This document shows positions 8,687-16,661 of a DNA stretch of 64,000 bases, one piece after another (the stretch's first letter is position 1; each line of letters begins with the position of its first letter). The DNA comes from Nocardiopsis_C rhodophaea (GTDB lineage Bacteria > Actinomycetota > Actinomycetes > Streptosporangiales > Streptosporangiaceae), in the NCBI RefSeq assembly GCF_039530945.1, contig NZ_BAAAPC010000004.1, forward strand, positions 248,001 through 312,000, in the 5' to 3' direction. The notes beneath the pieces are model-generated. The model saw only the letters and a program-made list of their open reading frames with translations, did no database searches and was not told the origin of the DNA. The translations under genes were made by a program, and so were the position numbers.

Positions 8687-9745
8687 ATGACCACCACCGT
8701 CCTGGCGGCAGGCGACCGCTTCGTGCTGCCCCGGCTGCTGTCCGACGCCGTCCGTGCCGAGGCGGGAGCCGACATCGAGGTACGCGAGCTGGAGCTGCCG
8801 TGGCCGCACGTGCCCTTCGGGCCGGTCGCCGAGGTCCACGAGGCCTCGGGCACCGAGGAGCAGCTCATCGAGGCACTGCGCGGCGTGCGTGTCTGCATCA
8901 CGCAGATGGCGCCTCTCACCGAGCGCGTGCTGGCGGCCTGCCCGGAGCTCGAACTGTTCTGCGTCAGCCGGGGCGGGCCGGTCAACGCGAACCTCGACGC
9001 GGCCACCCGGCACGGCGTCGCCGTGTGCTACGCCCCCGGGCGCAACGCGGCCGCGACGGCCGAGCACACCCTCGGCCTCATCCTCTCCGCCGCCCGCCAC
9101 ATCCCCCACCTCCACGCCGACCTGTGCCACGGGCACTGGCGCGGCGACTTCTACGACTACGACAACTGCGGTGTGGAGATCGAGGGCGCCACCGTCGGCC
9201 TCGTCGGCTACGGAGCCATCGGCCGCCGCGTCGCCGCCGCCCTCGCGGCGCTCGGGGCGCGCGTCCTGGTGCACGACCCGTACGTGACCGCTGATGCCCT
9301 AGCGGGCACCGCCACCAAGGCCGACCTTGAGGACGTGCTCGCCGAGGCGCACATCGTCTCGCTGCACGCCCGCCTGACCCCGGAGACGGCGGGTCTCCTC
9401 GGCCCGTCCGAGATCGCGGCGATGCGGCCGGGCGCCGTTCTGGTGAACTGCGCGCGCGGCGGACTGGTTGACTACGACGCCGTCTGCGACGCCCTGGAGC
9501 GCGGCCACCTGCACGCGGCGGCGTTCGACGTCTACGCCGAGGAACCGGTCCCTGCGGACTCCCGCCTGCTGTCAGCCCCCAACGTCGTCCTCACACCCCA
9601 CGTCGCCGGGGCCAGCCGCCAGGTCGCGCACAAGGCGGCCGACATCGTGGCGGCCGAGGTCGGCCGCTTCCTGACCGGCCGGCCGCTCGCGCACTGCGCC
9701 AATCCGGCCGTTCTCACGCCTGAGGGCGCGCGTCGCAGCCGGTGA
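8687..9745 (+). CDS. D-isomer-specific 2-hydroxyacid dehydrogenase
   Basis: This 352-residue NAD(P)-dependent dehydrogenase belongs to the D-2-hydroxyacid (phosphoglycerate/glyoxylate reductase) family. The Rossmann motif is in VGLVGYGAIGRRVA (about residues 168-181). The three catalytic positions are visible: Arg in NCARGGLVD, Glu in AEEPVP and His in LTPHVAGA. AAGGA before the ATG at 8687 gives good spacing. It would interconvert a 2-ketoacid and a D-2-hydroxyacid, or oxidise a phosphorylated sugar acid. Its place at the end of the kinase locus suggests a link to that pathway, but the 399-bp gap leaves room for independent expression. The substrate is unknown. Confidence 0.88.
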   Translation: MTTTVLAAGDRFVLPRLLSDAVRAEAGADIEVRELELPWPHVPFGPVAEVHEASGTEEQLIEALRGVRVCITQMAPLTERVLAACPELELFCVSRGGPVNANLDAATRHGVAVCYAPGRNAAATAEHTLGLILSAARHIPHLHADLCHGHWRGDFYDYDNCGVEIEGATVGLVGYGAIGRRVAAALAALGARVLVHDPYVTADALAGTATKADLEDVLAEAHIVSLHARLTPETAGLLGPSEIAAMRPGAVLVNCARGGLVDYDAVCDALERGHLHAAAFDVYAEEPVPADSRLLSAPNVVLTPHVAGASRQVAHKAADIVAAEVGRFLTGRPLAHCANPAVLTPEGARRSR

Positions 9746-10103
9746 GCAGGGGCCCTCACCGCAAAGGACGGTGGGCCGCGGGCGGCCGCTGATGAGCGCC
9801 ACCGCCGGGCCCACTGCCCGGGGGAAGCTCGGGCGGCCCGACCAGGAACCCACGGACGACCGTTCCTCACGAACTGTCGCCCCTGCCGTCCTCTCAGCCG
9901 CAGGCCCGGGCGGGGCGGACGCGGCACAGCGGGGAGAAACGGCCGGGAGGCGCGGTGAGCGACCTTCGTCGGCGGAGAGGAAGGGAGCCGGGCAGGAAAC
10001 CGCGACACGCGGGAACCCCGCCACTGCGGCTGGGGCGCAGAGCCACGGGCGGGGTGGGAACCACCCGAGACCACCCGTGGCCCGGGTGGCCTGGTGGCGG
10101 CGG
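9746..10103. other. 358-bp gap, convergent; possible terminator near 10068-10090
   Basis: The region lies between the ends of the plus-strand dehydrogenase and the minus-strand TPR gene. I see no gene. A short GC-rich inverted repeat (CCACCC, 7-base loop, GGGTGG) just after the TPR stop is the best terminator candidate. It has no T-tract and is weak evidence. Confidence 0.35.
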
Positions 10104-10982
10104 TCAGAACAGCGAGGCGGCCTCGCGGTGGCGCCCGCAGGCGCTGAGGGCACCGGCGAGGTCGCGGCGCATCTTCATGGTGAGCATCCGGATCTCCGGG
10201 TCGCCCGCTTCGGCCAGGGCGCTGCGGTAGGCGGCCTGGAGGGTTTCGACGGCCTCGGCGCTGCGCCCGGCCTGGGTGTAGGCACGGCCCAGGCGGTGGT
10301 GGATCACCAGGGTGTCGAGGTGGCGGTTGCCGAGCCTGCGCCGCCGCTGGGCGAGGACCATGCGCAGCTGCTGGATGGTGTCGTCGAAGCGGCCCACCCC
10401 GCTGTAGGCGAGGCTGAGGCCGATCCGCAGGTTCTCTCGGTCCTCCGGGACAGCTGAGTCCTCAATCGCCCGCTCGAAATGGGCGATCGCCGCGTCGTGG
10501 CGGCCGCTGCGGCGGTAGGAGACCGCCAGGCGGGAGCGCGCGGCGACGGTGTCGGCGGCCATGGGCCCCAGGTGCTCCTGGCGGTGCTTGAGGAGTGCCT
10601 CCCACTGCTCGGCGGCGTCGGCATGCCGCCCCACGTCCCCGTAGGACCACGCGAGGTTCTCCCGGATAACGTCGGTCTGGGCGTGGTCGTCACCGAAGAC
10701 ACGCACCGCCTGCTCCAGGGCCAGCTCGAACTGGGCGACCGCCGCCTCGCGTCGACCGATCTGGGCGTATTTGCTCGCCAGGTTGTTGCGCGCCGTAATA
10801 CTGCGCGGATCCTCGGCGCCCAGCTCATCGAGGTGGTCGTTGAGGGTGCGCTCCAGGGACGCCGCGCGTAGCGCCGGCGTCTCACCGGGATCGGGCGCGG
10901 GAACACGGACGGTAACTGGGTTCTCGCCTATCGGGGTGTCCGCGGAGACGAATCCGGTTCTGCGCAACAAACTGCGCCACAT
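10104..10982 (-). CDS. Tetratricopeptide repeat protein
   Basis: This protein of about 292 residues is built almost entirely of TPR helical hairpins of the type found at the C-terminus of actinobacterial NB-ARC/TPR regulators. Repeats of roughly 42 residues recur (ARNNLASKYAQIGRREAAVA, RENLAWSYGDVGRHADAAEQ, RSRLAVSYRRSGRHDAAIA, IGLSLAYSGVGRFDDTIQQ, HHRLGRAYTQAGRSAEAVE). It has no catalytic or DNA-binding domain, so it is a stand-alone protein-interaction module. The start is uncertain. I use the ATG at 10982 (MWRSLLRR), but a GTG at 11060 would add 26 polar residues. No partner gene is adjacent. The region upstream contains a 105-bp tandem repeat. Confidence 0.75.
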   Translation of the reverse strand: MWRSLLRRTGFVSADTPIGENPVTVRVPAPDPGETPALRAASLERTLNDHLDELGAEDPRSITARNNLASKYAQIGRREAAVAQFELALEQAVRVFGDDHAQTDVIRENLAWSYGDVGRHADAAEQWEALLKHRQEHLGPMAADTVAARSRLAVSYRRSGRHDAAIAHFERAIEDSAVPEDRENLRIGLSLAYSGVGRFDDTIQQLRMVLAQRRRRLGNRHLDTLVIHHRLGRAYTQAGRSAEAVETLQAAYRSALAEAGDPEIRMLTMKMRRDLAGALSACGRHREAASLF

Positions 10983-11563
10983 CGACACGCGGCTCACCAC
11001 CCCTGAATGACTTGAATCCCCACCGCCACGGACCTTGCTACCCCGCATCAGCAACAGCACGATTCCATAACTTAATCCGCAAATCGGAGCGGCGAAAGCA
11101 TCTAGAGCTTAGCGGAGGGTGAGTTGTCTCACTTATCGGATTTTTAACGCGATGACTGGTTTAAAAGCGGGCAGAGGGGCCCAAAGCCTGGTGCGGGGCC
11201 GCTGGGGGCAATGTGTGTGCGCCCGGTCACCGGCAACGCATGTGTGTCGGTTTGCGCGCTCGTGCTCTTCGCTTGCTTTGCCGCCGAGGCGGTTTGGCCT
11301 TTGGCGGTTGGCCACGACGCCTCCGCTCGCTCGATCGCACTCGCGTTGGTGTCGGTTTGCGCGCTCGTGTTCCTCGCTTGCTTTGCCGCCGTGGCGGTTT
11401 GGCCTTTGGCGGTTGGCCACGACGCCTCCGCTCGCTCGATCGCACTCGCGTCGCTCCCCGTCTCGGCCTCGGTAGCGACGGGCCACCGAAGCCGGGAAAG
11501 GGACCGATCGCCTACGTTTCCGCCGGGTCCGACCAACCGCGACCGGTCGCGGTCCGACCGCGC
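10983..11563. other. About 580-bp intergenic region holding a tandem repeat
   Basis: This gap lies between the TPR gene start and the RNase D stop, both genes being on the minus strand. It contains the two-copy 105-bp repeat described separately. Near 11119-11132 there is a short inverted repeat (GTGAG, TTGT, CTCAC) in a locally AT-richer stretch that could belong to the TPR gene promoter. No gene is supported. Confidence 0.5.
11244..11453. repeat. Tandem direct repeat, two copies of 105 bp
   Basis: Positions 11244-11348 and 11349-11453 are adjacent copies of the same 105-bp unit, differing at about four bases. Each copy contains a hairpin CCGCC-NN-GGCGG in which only the two loop bases vary (GA in the first copy, GT in the second). 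Each ends in CGCTCGCTCGATCGCACTCG. The unit is a multiple of three, so frames stay open on both strands, but no start and ribosome site argue for translation. The near identity suggests recent duplication or functional constraint. Confidence 0.85.
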
Positions 11564-12832
11564 CTACTCGTTCGCCCGCTTCAACGCCGCCGCCAGCTCC
11601 TCCGCCGTCAGCGAGATCTGCCACGCGCGGGCACCGTTGGAGCGCAGCTGCTCGGCCACCGAATCGGCGTCGATGGACGCCGGGGGCATCCAAGAGAGCC
11701 GCCGAACGAGGTCGGGCTGCAGCAGATTCTCCGTGGGCATGACGACGCGCTCGGCGATCTCGCTGACCGCCGACCGTGTGGCCTCCAGCCGGCGGGCCGC
11801 CGCCGGATCGCGGTCGGCCCAGCGGTTGGTGGGCGGAGGGCCATCGCCCGGCGCACCCGGCTGGGGCAGGTCGGCCTGGGCCATGTCGCGCACCCGGTTG
11901 ATGGCCTTGATCCAGGTCGTGATGTACCGGCGCCCCAGGCGCACGCCGAACGGCTTGATCGCTCCCAACTCCTGCGCGGTGCGCGGCATCACCGTGGCGG
12001 CTTCGACGATTCCCGAGTCGGGCAGTACCCGGCCCGGCGACATGTCGCGCTCCTGGGCGATACGGTCACGCTCCTGCCACAGCTCCCGGACGACACCCAG
12101 CCCGCGCTGATTGCGGACCTTGTGGATGCCCGACGTGCGCCGCCAGGGGTCCGGGCGCGGCTCCTTGGGCGGTGCGGCCAGCACGGCGGCGAACTCCTCC
12201 AGCGCCCAGTCCAGCTTCCCGGACTTCTCCAGCTCCCTCCACAGCGCGTCGCGCAGGTCCACCAGGACTTCGACGTCCAGGGCGGCGTAGGTCAGCCAGT
12301 CCTCCGGCAGCGGCCGGATCGACCAGTCCACCGCCGAGTGCTCCTTGGCCAGCCGCAGGCCCAGCACCCGTTCGACCATGGATCCCAGGCCCACGCGCTG
12401 GTATCCGAGCAGGCGCCCGGCCAGCTCGGTGTCGAACAGGCGACTCGGCCGCAGACTCACCTCACTCAGGCACGGCAGGTCCTGGTGGGCGGCGTGCAGC
12501 ACCATCTCCGTGCCGTCGAGTGCGGCGTCAATGCCGCTCAGGTCCGGGCACGCGATCGGGTCGATCAGCGCCGACCCCGCCCCCTCCCGGCGCAGCTGGA
12601 CCAGGTAGGCGCGCTGGCCGTAACGGTACCCCGAGGCCCGCTCGGCGTCGACGGCGACGGGTCCGCTTCCCGCCGCGAATGCCTCGACGGTGCGGGCGAG
12701 ACGCGCCGCGTCGGAGATGACGGGCGGGAGCCCCTCCCGTGGCTCGCTCAGCAGAGGGGCCTGCGGGCCGTCCTGTTCACCGGGATTCTCCGGATCCGGT
12801 GTATCTGTCTTGGGGTTCAGCACATTCGCCAC
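11564..12832 (-). CDS. rnd: Ribonuclease D (3'-5' exoribonuclease) with HRDC domain
   Basis: This 422-residue protein has a DEDD-type exonuclease domain followed by an HRDC nucleic-acid-binding domain. Metal-binding acidic residues are seen in PVAVDAERASGYRYG (first Asp and Glu, about residues 58-72), in HAAHQDLPCL (second Asp) and in TYAALDVEVLVDL (Tyr-x3-Asp). The HRDC region lies around residues 225-300, followed by a long C-terminal extension common in actinobacterial forms. It trims the 3' ends of tRNA and other stable RNAs. Its position next to the DUF3000 and hemE genes is, as I recall, conserved in actinobacteria. The start at 12832 follows the usual acidic Asp/Pro-rich N-terminus. 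Confidence 0.92.
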   Translation of the reverse strand: MANVLNPKTDTPDPENPGEQDGPQAPLLSEPREGLPPVISDAARLARTVEAFAAGSGPVAVDAERASGYRYGQRAYLVQLRREGAGSALIDPIACPDLSGIDAALDGTEMVLHAAHQDLPCLSEVSLRPSRLFDTELAGRLLGYQRVGLGSMVERVLGLRLAKEHSAVDWSIRPLPEDWLTYAALDVEVLVDLRDALWRELEKSGKLDWALEEFAAVLAAPPKEPRPDPWRRTSGIHKVRNQRGLGVVRELWQERDRIAQERDMSPGRVLPDSGIVEAATVMPRTAQELGAIKPFGVRLGRRYITTWIKAINRVRDMAQADLPQPGAPGDGPPPTNRWADRDPAAARRLEATRSAVSEIAERVVMPTENLLQPDLVRRLSWMPPASIDADSVAEQLRSNGARAWQISLTAEELAAALKRANE

Positions 12833-12926
12833 AGCACTACGGTATGTGCTTTCGTCCCCTTACATGCGCCGCCGGGGTATCCCGACGGCATAGCGGACCG
12901 GCGGAATCCCGTCGTGGCGGGCCTGA

Positions 12927-13508
12927 TCATCCGCCGGAGGGTGGTCGGCGCTGGGCGATAGCCGCGACATCGGCGGGGGGCAGTCCGGCGGCCGCCGCCA
13001 GCAGGTCCAGCCAGGCCGCCATATCGCCGGACAGGTCGTCGGAGGTGGGGGACCAGGACGCCCGCAGTTCCAGCTCGGTGGAGGTGGGCTGGTCGGCCTT
13101 GGCGGCGAAGCCCTCCGTGGTGGCACGGGTGACCGTGCCGCTGAGGGCGTGGTGGTCGGCGCCGTGCGCTTCGAGTGCCTCCGAGAGCCAGCTCCAGGCC
13201 ACCTGCCCGAGCAGGGGGTCCGCGGCGAGCTCGGCCTCGACATCGGCACTGGCGTAGGCGACGACGCGGAAGGGGCCGGGCCAGTCGCGGGTCCCCTCCG
13301 GGTCATAAAGGACGATCAGCCGCCCCAGCGCGACATCGTCGCCATCGACGCGAACGGCCGCCGATTTGGCGACGGCATGGGGAGCGAGGCGCTGGGGGGC
13401 GGGGATGTCGTCGACCGTGACCTCGGGTCGGACCGCAGGTGTACGCAGGCTCTCGACTGCGCGCCGGAATTCGGGAGGCGCCTCATCGACTCTGCCGAGA
13501 GGGGGCAT
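12927..13508 (-). CDS. DUF3000 domain-containing protein
   Basis: This is a 193-residue actinobacterial protein of unknown function. I recognise the DUF3000 family by the opening PPEFRRAVESLR, the APHAVAKSAAVR and RLIVLYDPEG strands, the WSWLSEAL segment and its characteristic neighbours (RNase D and uroporphyrinogen decarboxylase). The protein is soluble, with no signal peptide. I chose the ATG at 13508 because the similarity to the family begins there, although an open frame continues upstream to 13691. It is divergent from hemE with about 370 bp between the starts, and 94 bp upstream of the RNase D gene on the same strand, so these two may be co-transcribed. Confidence 0.85.
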   Translation of the reverse strand: MPPLGRVDEAPPEFRRAVESLRTPAVRPEVTVDDIPAPQRLAPHAVAKSAAVRVDGDDVALGRLIVLYDPEGTRDWPGPFRVVAYASADVEAELAADPLLGQVAWSWLSEALEAHGADHHALSGTVTRATTEGFAAKADQPTSTELELRASWSPTSDDLSGDMAAWLDLLAAAAGLPPADVAAIAQRRPPSGG

Positions 13509-13878
13509 GATGGAAACGTCAGCCTTAATCTTGTGAATCGCTAAATCCTGTGCAACAACACCGCGCGCCACGGGCCTTGGACGTCCGGGTCCGCGCGGAG
13601 CGGGCATGGGGTGACCACGACCCCACCGCCATGGAGAACCGCTCCCGAGGAGCGACGGAGCGTGACGGTGGGCACCGTACGACGGTGGCACGAGTCACCG
13701 CGGAGATCGCGGAGTTGTCCCGGCGTGTCGGGGTTTCGTAATGATCTCGGAATCCCTCCTGAGATGCCGCCGTTACGAACGGCTTCGGATGTCCGTGTCC
13801 GGGGTCGGCCACCGACCAGCGGGAGCGGGTAACGGGAGTCGGGGCACGGGGGTGCTCGGCGCATGGCACGATCGAGGT
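13509..13878. promoter_or_regulatory. Divergent intergenic region, DUF3000 gene / hemE
   Basis: This 370-bp region must hold the promoters of both genes. On the plus strand TTGTCC (13716-13721) and TAATGA are separated by 18 bp and are a weak candidate hemE promoter. On the minus strand an AT-richer stretch around 13520-13560 lies just upstream of the DUF3000 gene. No operator could be identified. Confidence 0.35.
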
Positions 13879-14910
13879 GTGACGCTGCAAGACTCTTCAT
13901 TCCTTCGCGCCTGCCGGCGCCTCCCGGTGGAACATACGCCGGTGTGGTTCATGCGCCAGGCTGGCCGCTCACTGCCCGAATACCGCAGGGTTCGCGCCGA
14001 TGTCCCCATGCTGGAGGCCTGCGCGCGGCCCGAAATGATCGTCGAGATCACCATGCAGCCGGTGCGCCGGTACGACGTGGACGCGGCCATCTACTTCAGC
14101 GACATCGTCGTGCCTCTGAAGGCGATCGGCCTCGACCTGGACATCAAGCCCGGCGTCGGTCCTGTCGTGGCCGAACCGATCCGCGACGCCGAGGGCGTCA
14201 AGCGGCTGCGCGACCTTGACCCCGGTGACGTTCCCTACGTGACCGAGGCCGTCGGCGAGCTCGTCGGCGAGCTGGGTGACCGACCGCTCATCGGCTTCGC
14301 CGGCGGGCCGTTCACCCTCGCCTCCTACCTGATCGAAGGGGGACCGTCGAAGAACCACGAGCACACCAAGGCGCTCATGTACGGCGCCCCCGACCTCTGG
14401 GCCGACCTGATGCGCCGCCTGTCGGCCATCACGCTGGAGTTCCTCAAGGTGCAGATCGCCGCGGGCGCCAGCGCCGTGCAGCTGTTCGACTCCTGGATCG
14501 GTGCGCTCAGCGCTGAGGACTACCGCGAGTCGGTGCTGCCGCACAGCTCCTGGATCTTCGAGGAGCTGGGCCGGTTCGACGTGCCGCGCATCCACTTCGG
14601 TGTGGGCACCGGCGAATTGCTCAGCCTGCTCAGCGAGGCCGGAGCCGACGTCGTCGGCGTGGACTGGCGGGTGCCGCTGGACAAGGCCGCCCAGCGCGTG
14701 CAGCCCGCGACGGCCTTGCAGGGCAACCTCGACCCGGCCACGCTGTTCGCGCCGTGGGAGGCCGTGGCCGAGCGCACCCGCGACGTCCTCTCCCGCGGCC
14801 GCGCCGCCGAGGGGCACATCTTCAACCTCGGCCACGGTGTGCTGCCGACGACCGACCCGGACGTCCTCACCCGCCTGACGGAGTTCGTCCACCAGGAGTC
14901 CTCCCGCTAG
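13879..14910 (+). CDS. hemE: Uroporphyrinogen decarboxylase
   Basis: This 343-residue cytoplasmic enzyme removes four acetate carboxyls from uroporphyrinogen III to give coproporphyrinogen III. The N-terminal signature PVWFMRQAGRSLPEYR is intact, with the substrate-binding Arg residues, followed by FSDIVVPLKAIG, GFAGGPFTLASYLIEGG and FNLGHGVLP near the end. The start is taken as GTG at 13879 because family members begin a few residues before the FLRACR segment. No clear ribosome site precedes it, so a leaderless message or a slightly earlier start is possible. It belongs with hemY and hemQ downstream, separated from them by the convergent DUF4349 gene. Confidence 0.93.
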   Translation: MTLQDSSFLRACRRLPVEHTPVWFMRQAGRSLPEYRRVRADVPMLEACARPEMIVEITMQPVRRYDVDAAIYFSDIVVPLKAIGLDLDIKPGVGPVVAEPIRDAEGVKRLRDLDPGDVPYVTEAVGELVGELGDRPLIGFAGGPFTLASYLIEGGPSKNHEHTKALMYGAPDLWADLMRRLSAITLEFLKVQIAAGASAVQLFDSWIGALSAEDYRESVLPHSSWIFEELGRFDVPRIHFGVGTGELLSLLSEAGADVVGVDWRVPLDKAAQRVQPATALQGNLDPATLFAPWEAVAERTRDVLSRGRAAEGHIFNLGHGVLPTTDPDVLTRLTEFVHQESSR

Positions 14911-15411
14911 GACCTCCGGTCGTCGCCACGCCACAGCGAGCGACGGCGACACGGGGTGGCGCCCACACGGTGTGCGCCGCCCCTGATGCGTGCGGGGACT
15001 TCGGTGCCCGGCTGCCTGTGATCACCGCAGAGCGGGGAGGCGGGGGTCTGCTGGGCGCCCGGTCCTCTGGCGGGTGCGAACCGAAGGTTCCCTCTGTTGA
15101 TGATCATGGGAACGGTCCCGGTTCTGTCCGGTTTGCCGGGATCATCCCCATGATCATCGCAGGGAACTTGTGGCAAACCGGGCATACCCGGCGCACGGTG
15201 CCCCCAGCCCTCGTCGCTGCCGCCCCCGCTCCTCCACCCGAAGGGAGACCAGCGGGGCGGGCCGCCGATGCCCCGCCCGGCCGCACCCCCGGAGACGACC
15301 GGCGCCCCCAGCCCCCTCCAGCCGTCGATGCCGCTTTTCACCACCGAACACCGGATCAGCAGAACGCCGACACGGCCGCCCAGCAGACCCCTGGCTTCCC
15401 ACGCGGAACTG
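14911..15411. repeat. 501-bp convergent gap with nested inverted repeats (15085-15181)
   Basis: No gene is present. Two overlapping inverted repeats stand out. The first pairs 15085-15110 with 15147-15169: both arms contain GTTCCCT and GATGATCATGGG in the same order, differing only in 3-4 bases between them. The second pairs CCGGTTTGCC (15128-15137) with GGCAAACCGG (15172-15181) at 10 of 10. A smaller palindrome GGGATCATCCC sits at 15138-15148. Together they form a compact palindromic unit of about 100 bp that could be a miniature mobile element, a structured RNA or a bidirectional terminator between hemE and the DUF4349 gene. Confidence 0.6.
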
Positions 15412-16494
15412 TCAGCTCCGGTTCGCGTCGGGGATGTCCTTGCCCTCCTCGTCCGTTGTGGAAGATGCTCCGGTGGCCGTCCCTTCGACCGCGCCGTCCG
15501 ACGCCCCGCTCTCTTCCTCCCGCTGCGGTCCGGTCGGCAGGGCCTGGGCCGCCGAAGCGCTGTTGGCTCGACGCGACCGGCGCCACCACAGCACGACGGG
15601 CGAGGCCAGAACGAGCACGGTGATGAGGAACGGGAGCGCCCAGCCCGCGGCCGCGGCGAGGTCGTCGAGAAGCGTGGTGAAGGCCGCCCACCCCTCCTTC
15701 AGGCCACCGAGGAAGCCCAGCGATCCGGTGTCGTCCTCCTCGACCTTCCCGGGCGGCGGCGTCAGCTCCAGGTTCACTGTTCCCAGCGACGTCTGGTCGG
15801 CCAGCGCGGCCTGGCGTGCCTGAAGCGACTCCAGCTCCGCCTGGCGGTTGTCGATCTCCCGCTCGACGTCGAGGATGTCTTGGACGTCGTCGGCCTCGTC
15901 GAGCAGCGCCCGCAGACGCTTCAGCGAGGCCTTCGCCGACTTCACGCGGCTGTCGACGTCGGCGACCTCCTCGGTGACATCGACGGCCTCGCGGTCCAGG
16001 CTCTTGCGCTGGCCCAGATCGGCGAGGTCCTCCAGGATGTCCTCGTAGTGCTCCTGGGGCACCCGGAGCCGGAGCGAGGCCCGAGGCGCGTCACCGGCCT
16101 CGGTCCCGATGTTCTCCGAGCCGACGTGGCCGCCGACGCCGAGCACCAGGTCCTTGGCCTCGGACACCGCCTCCTGCACATCGGAAACCTCGACGTCGAG
16201 GTCGGCGGTGTAGATCACCGTGCGCTTCTGGTTCTCGACTGCGAGGTTGGTCACGTCGGAACCGTCCTCGGAGGCGCCGCCCTCCTCCGCGGGGGCGCCC
16301 GCCTCCGCTCGGCCGTCGGCGTTCTCGCCTCCCGGCGCCCGCGGGGCCGCGTCGCGCGCCGCGGCGCCCTCGCTTTCGGTGCTGTGCTCGCTGGTCGTTC
16401 CCGAACACCCCGCGAGCAGGGCGATCGCGAGCGATGCGGTGATGGTGGCCGCTGTCGCGCGGCCCGTGCCAGGTGTGACCACTGCAACCCTCAT
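15412..16494 (-). CDS. DUF4349 domain lipoprotein
   Basis: This is a predicted lipoprotein of about 360 residues with a lipobox LLAGC around residue 27. After an acidic linker comes the DUF4349 domain: a beta-rich part (KRTVIYTADLDVEVSDV), a long charged coiled coil (about residues 155-235, with runs such as LDEADDVQDILDVEREID) and a C-terminal membrane helix (ALPFLITVLVLASPVVLWW) followed by a basic cytoplasmic tail. It is therefore anchored at both ends. Function is unknown; a cell-envelope role is inferred. The start is either ATG 16494 or GTG 16482, the latter having GAGGG five bases upstream. It lies opposite to hemE and hemY. Confidence 0.8.
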   Translation of the reverse strand: MRVAVVTPGTGRATAATITASLAIALLAGCSGTTSEHSTESEGAAARDAAPRAPGGENADGRAEAGAPAEEGGASEDGSDVTNLAVENQKRTVIYTADLDVEVSDVQEAVSEAKDLVLGVGGHVGSENIGTEAGDAPRASLRLRVPQEHYEDILEDLADLGQRKSLDREAVDVTEEVADVDSRVKSAKASLKRLRALLDEADDVQDILDVEREIDNRQAELESLQARQAALADQTSLGTVNLELTPPPGKVEEDDTGSLGFLGGLKEGWAAFTTLLDDLAAAAGWALPFLITVLVLASPVVLWWRRSRRANSASAAQALPTGPQREEESGASDGAVEGTATGASSTTDEEGKDIPDANRS

Positions 16495-16661
16495 GCCCTT
16501 TCGACGTGACGCCTTCCACGGCCGTTGCGGGCCTCCCGTAACGCGTGTGTCACGGTTGCGGGGCGCGGGTCCCGACACCCCGTCAGCACCGCGCTTGCCG
16601 CGGCGCCGCGTCGCCCGGGGCCGGGTAACACTGGCGGTGACGATCTGGAAAGCTGGGTTCC

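Noticed and set aside
11227..11445. A basic 72-residue frame on the minus strand across the 105-bp repeats
   Set aside because: Open frames occur there on both strands because the unit length is divisible by three. No ribosome site, and composition typical of non-coding GC-rich DNA.
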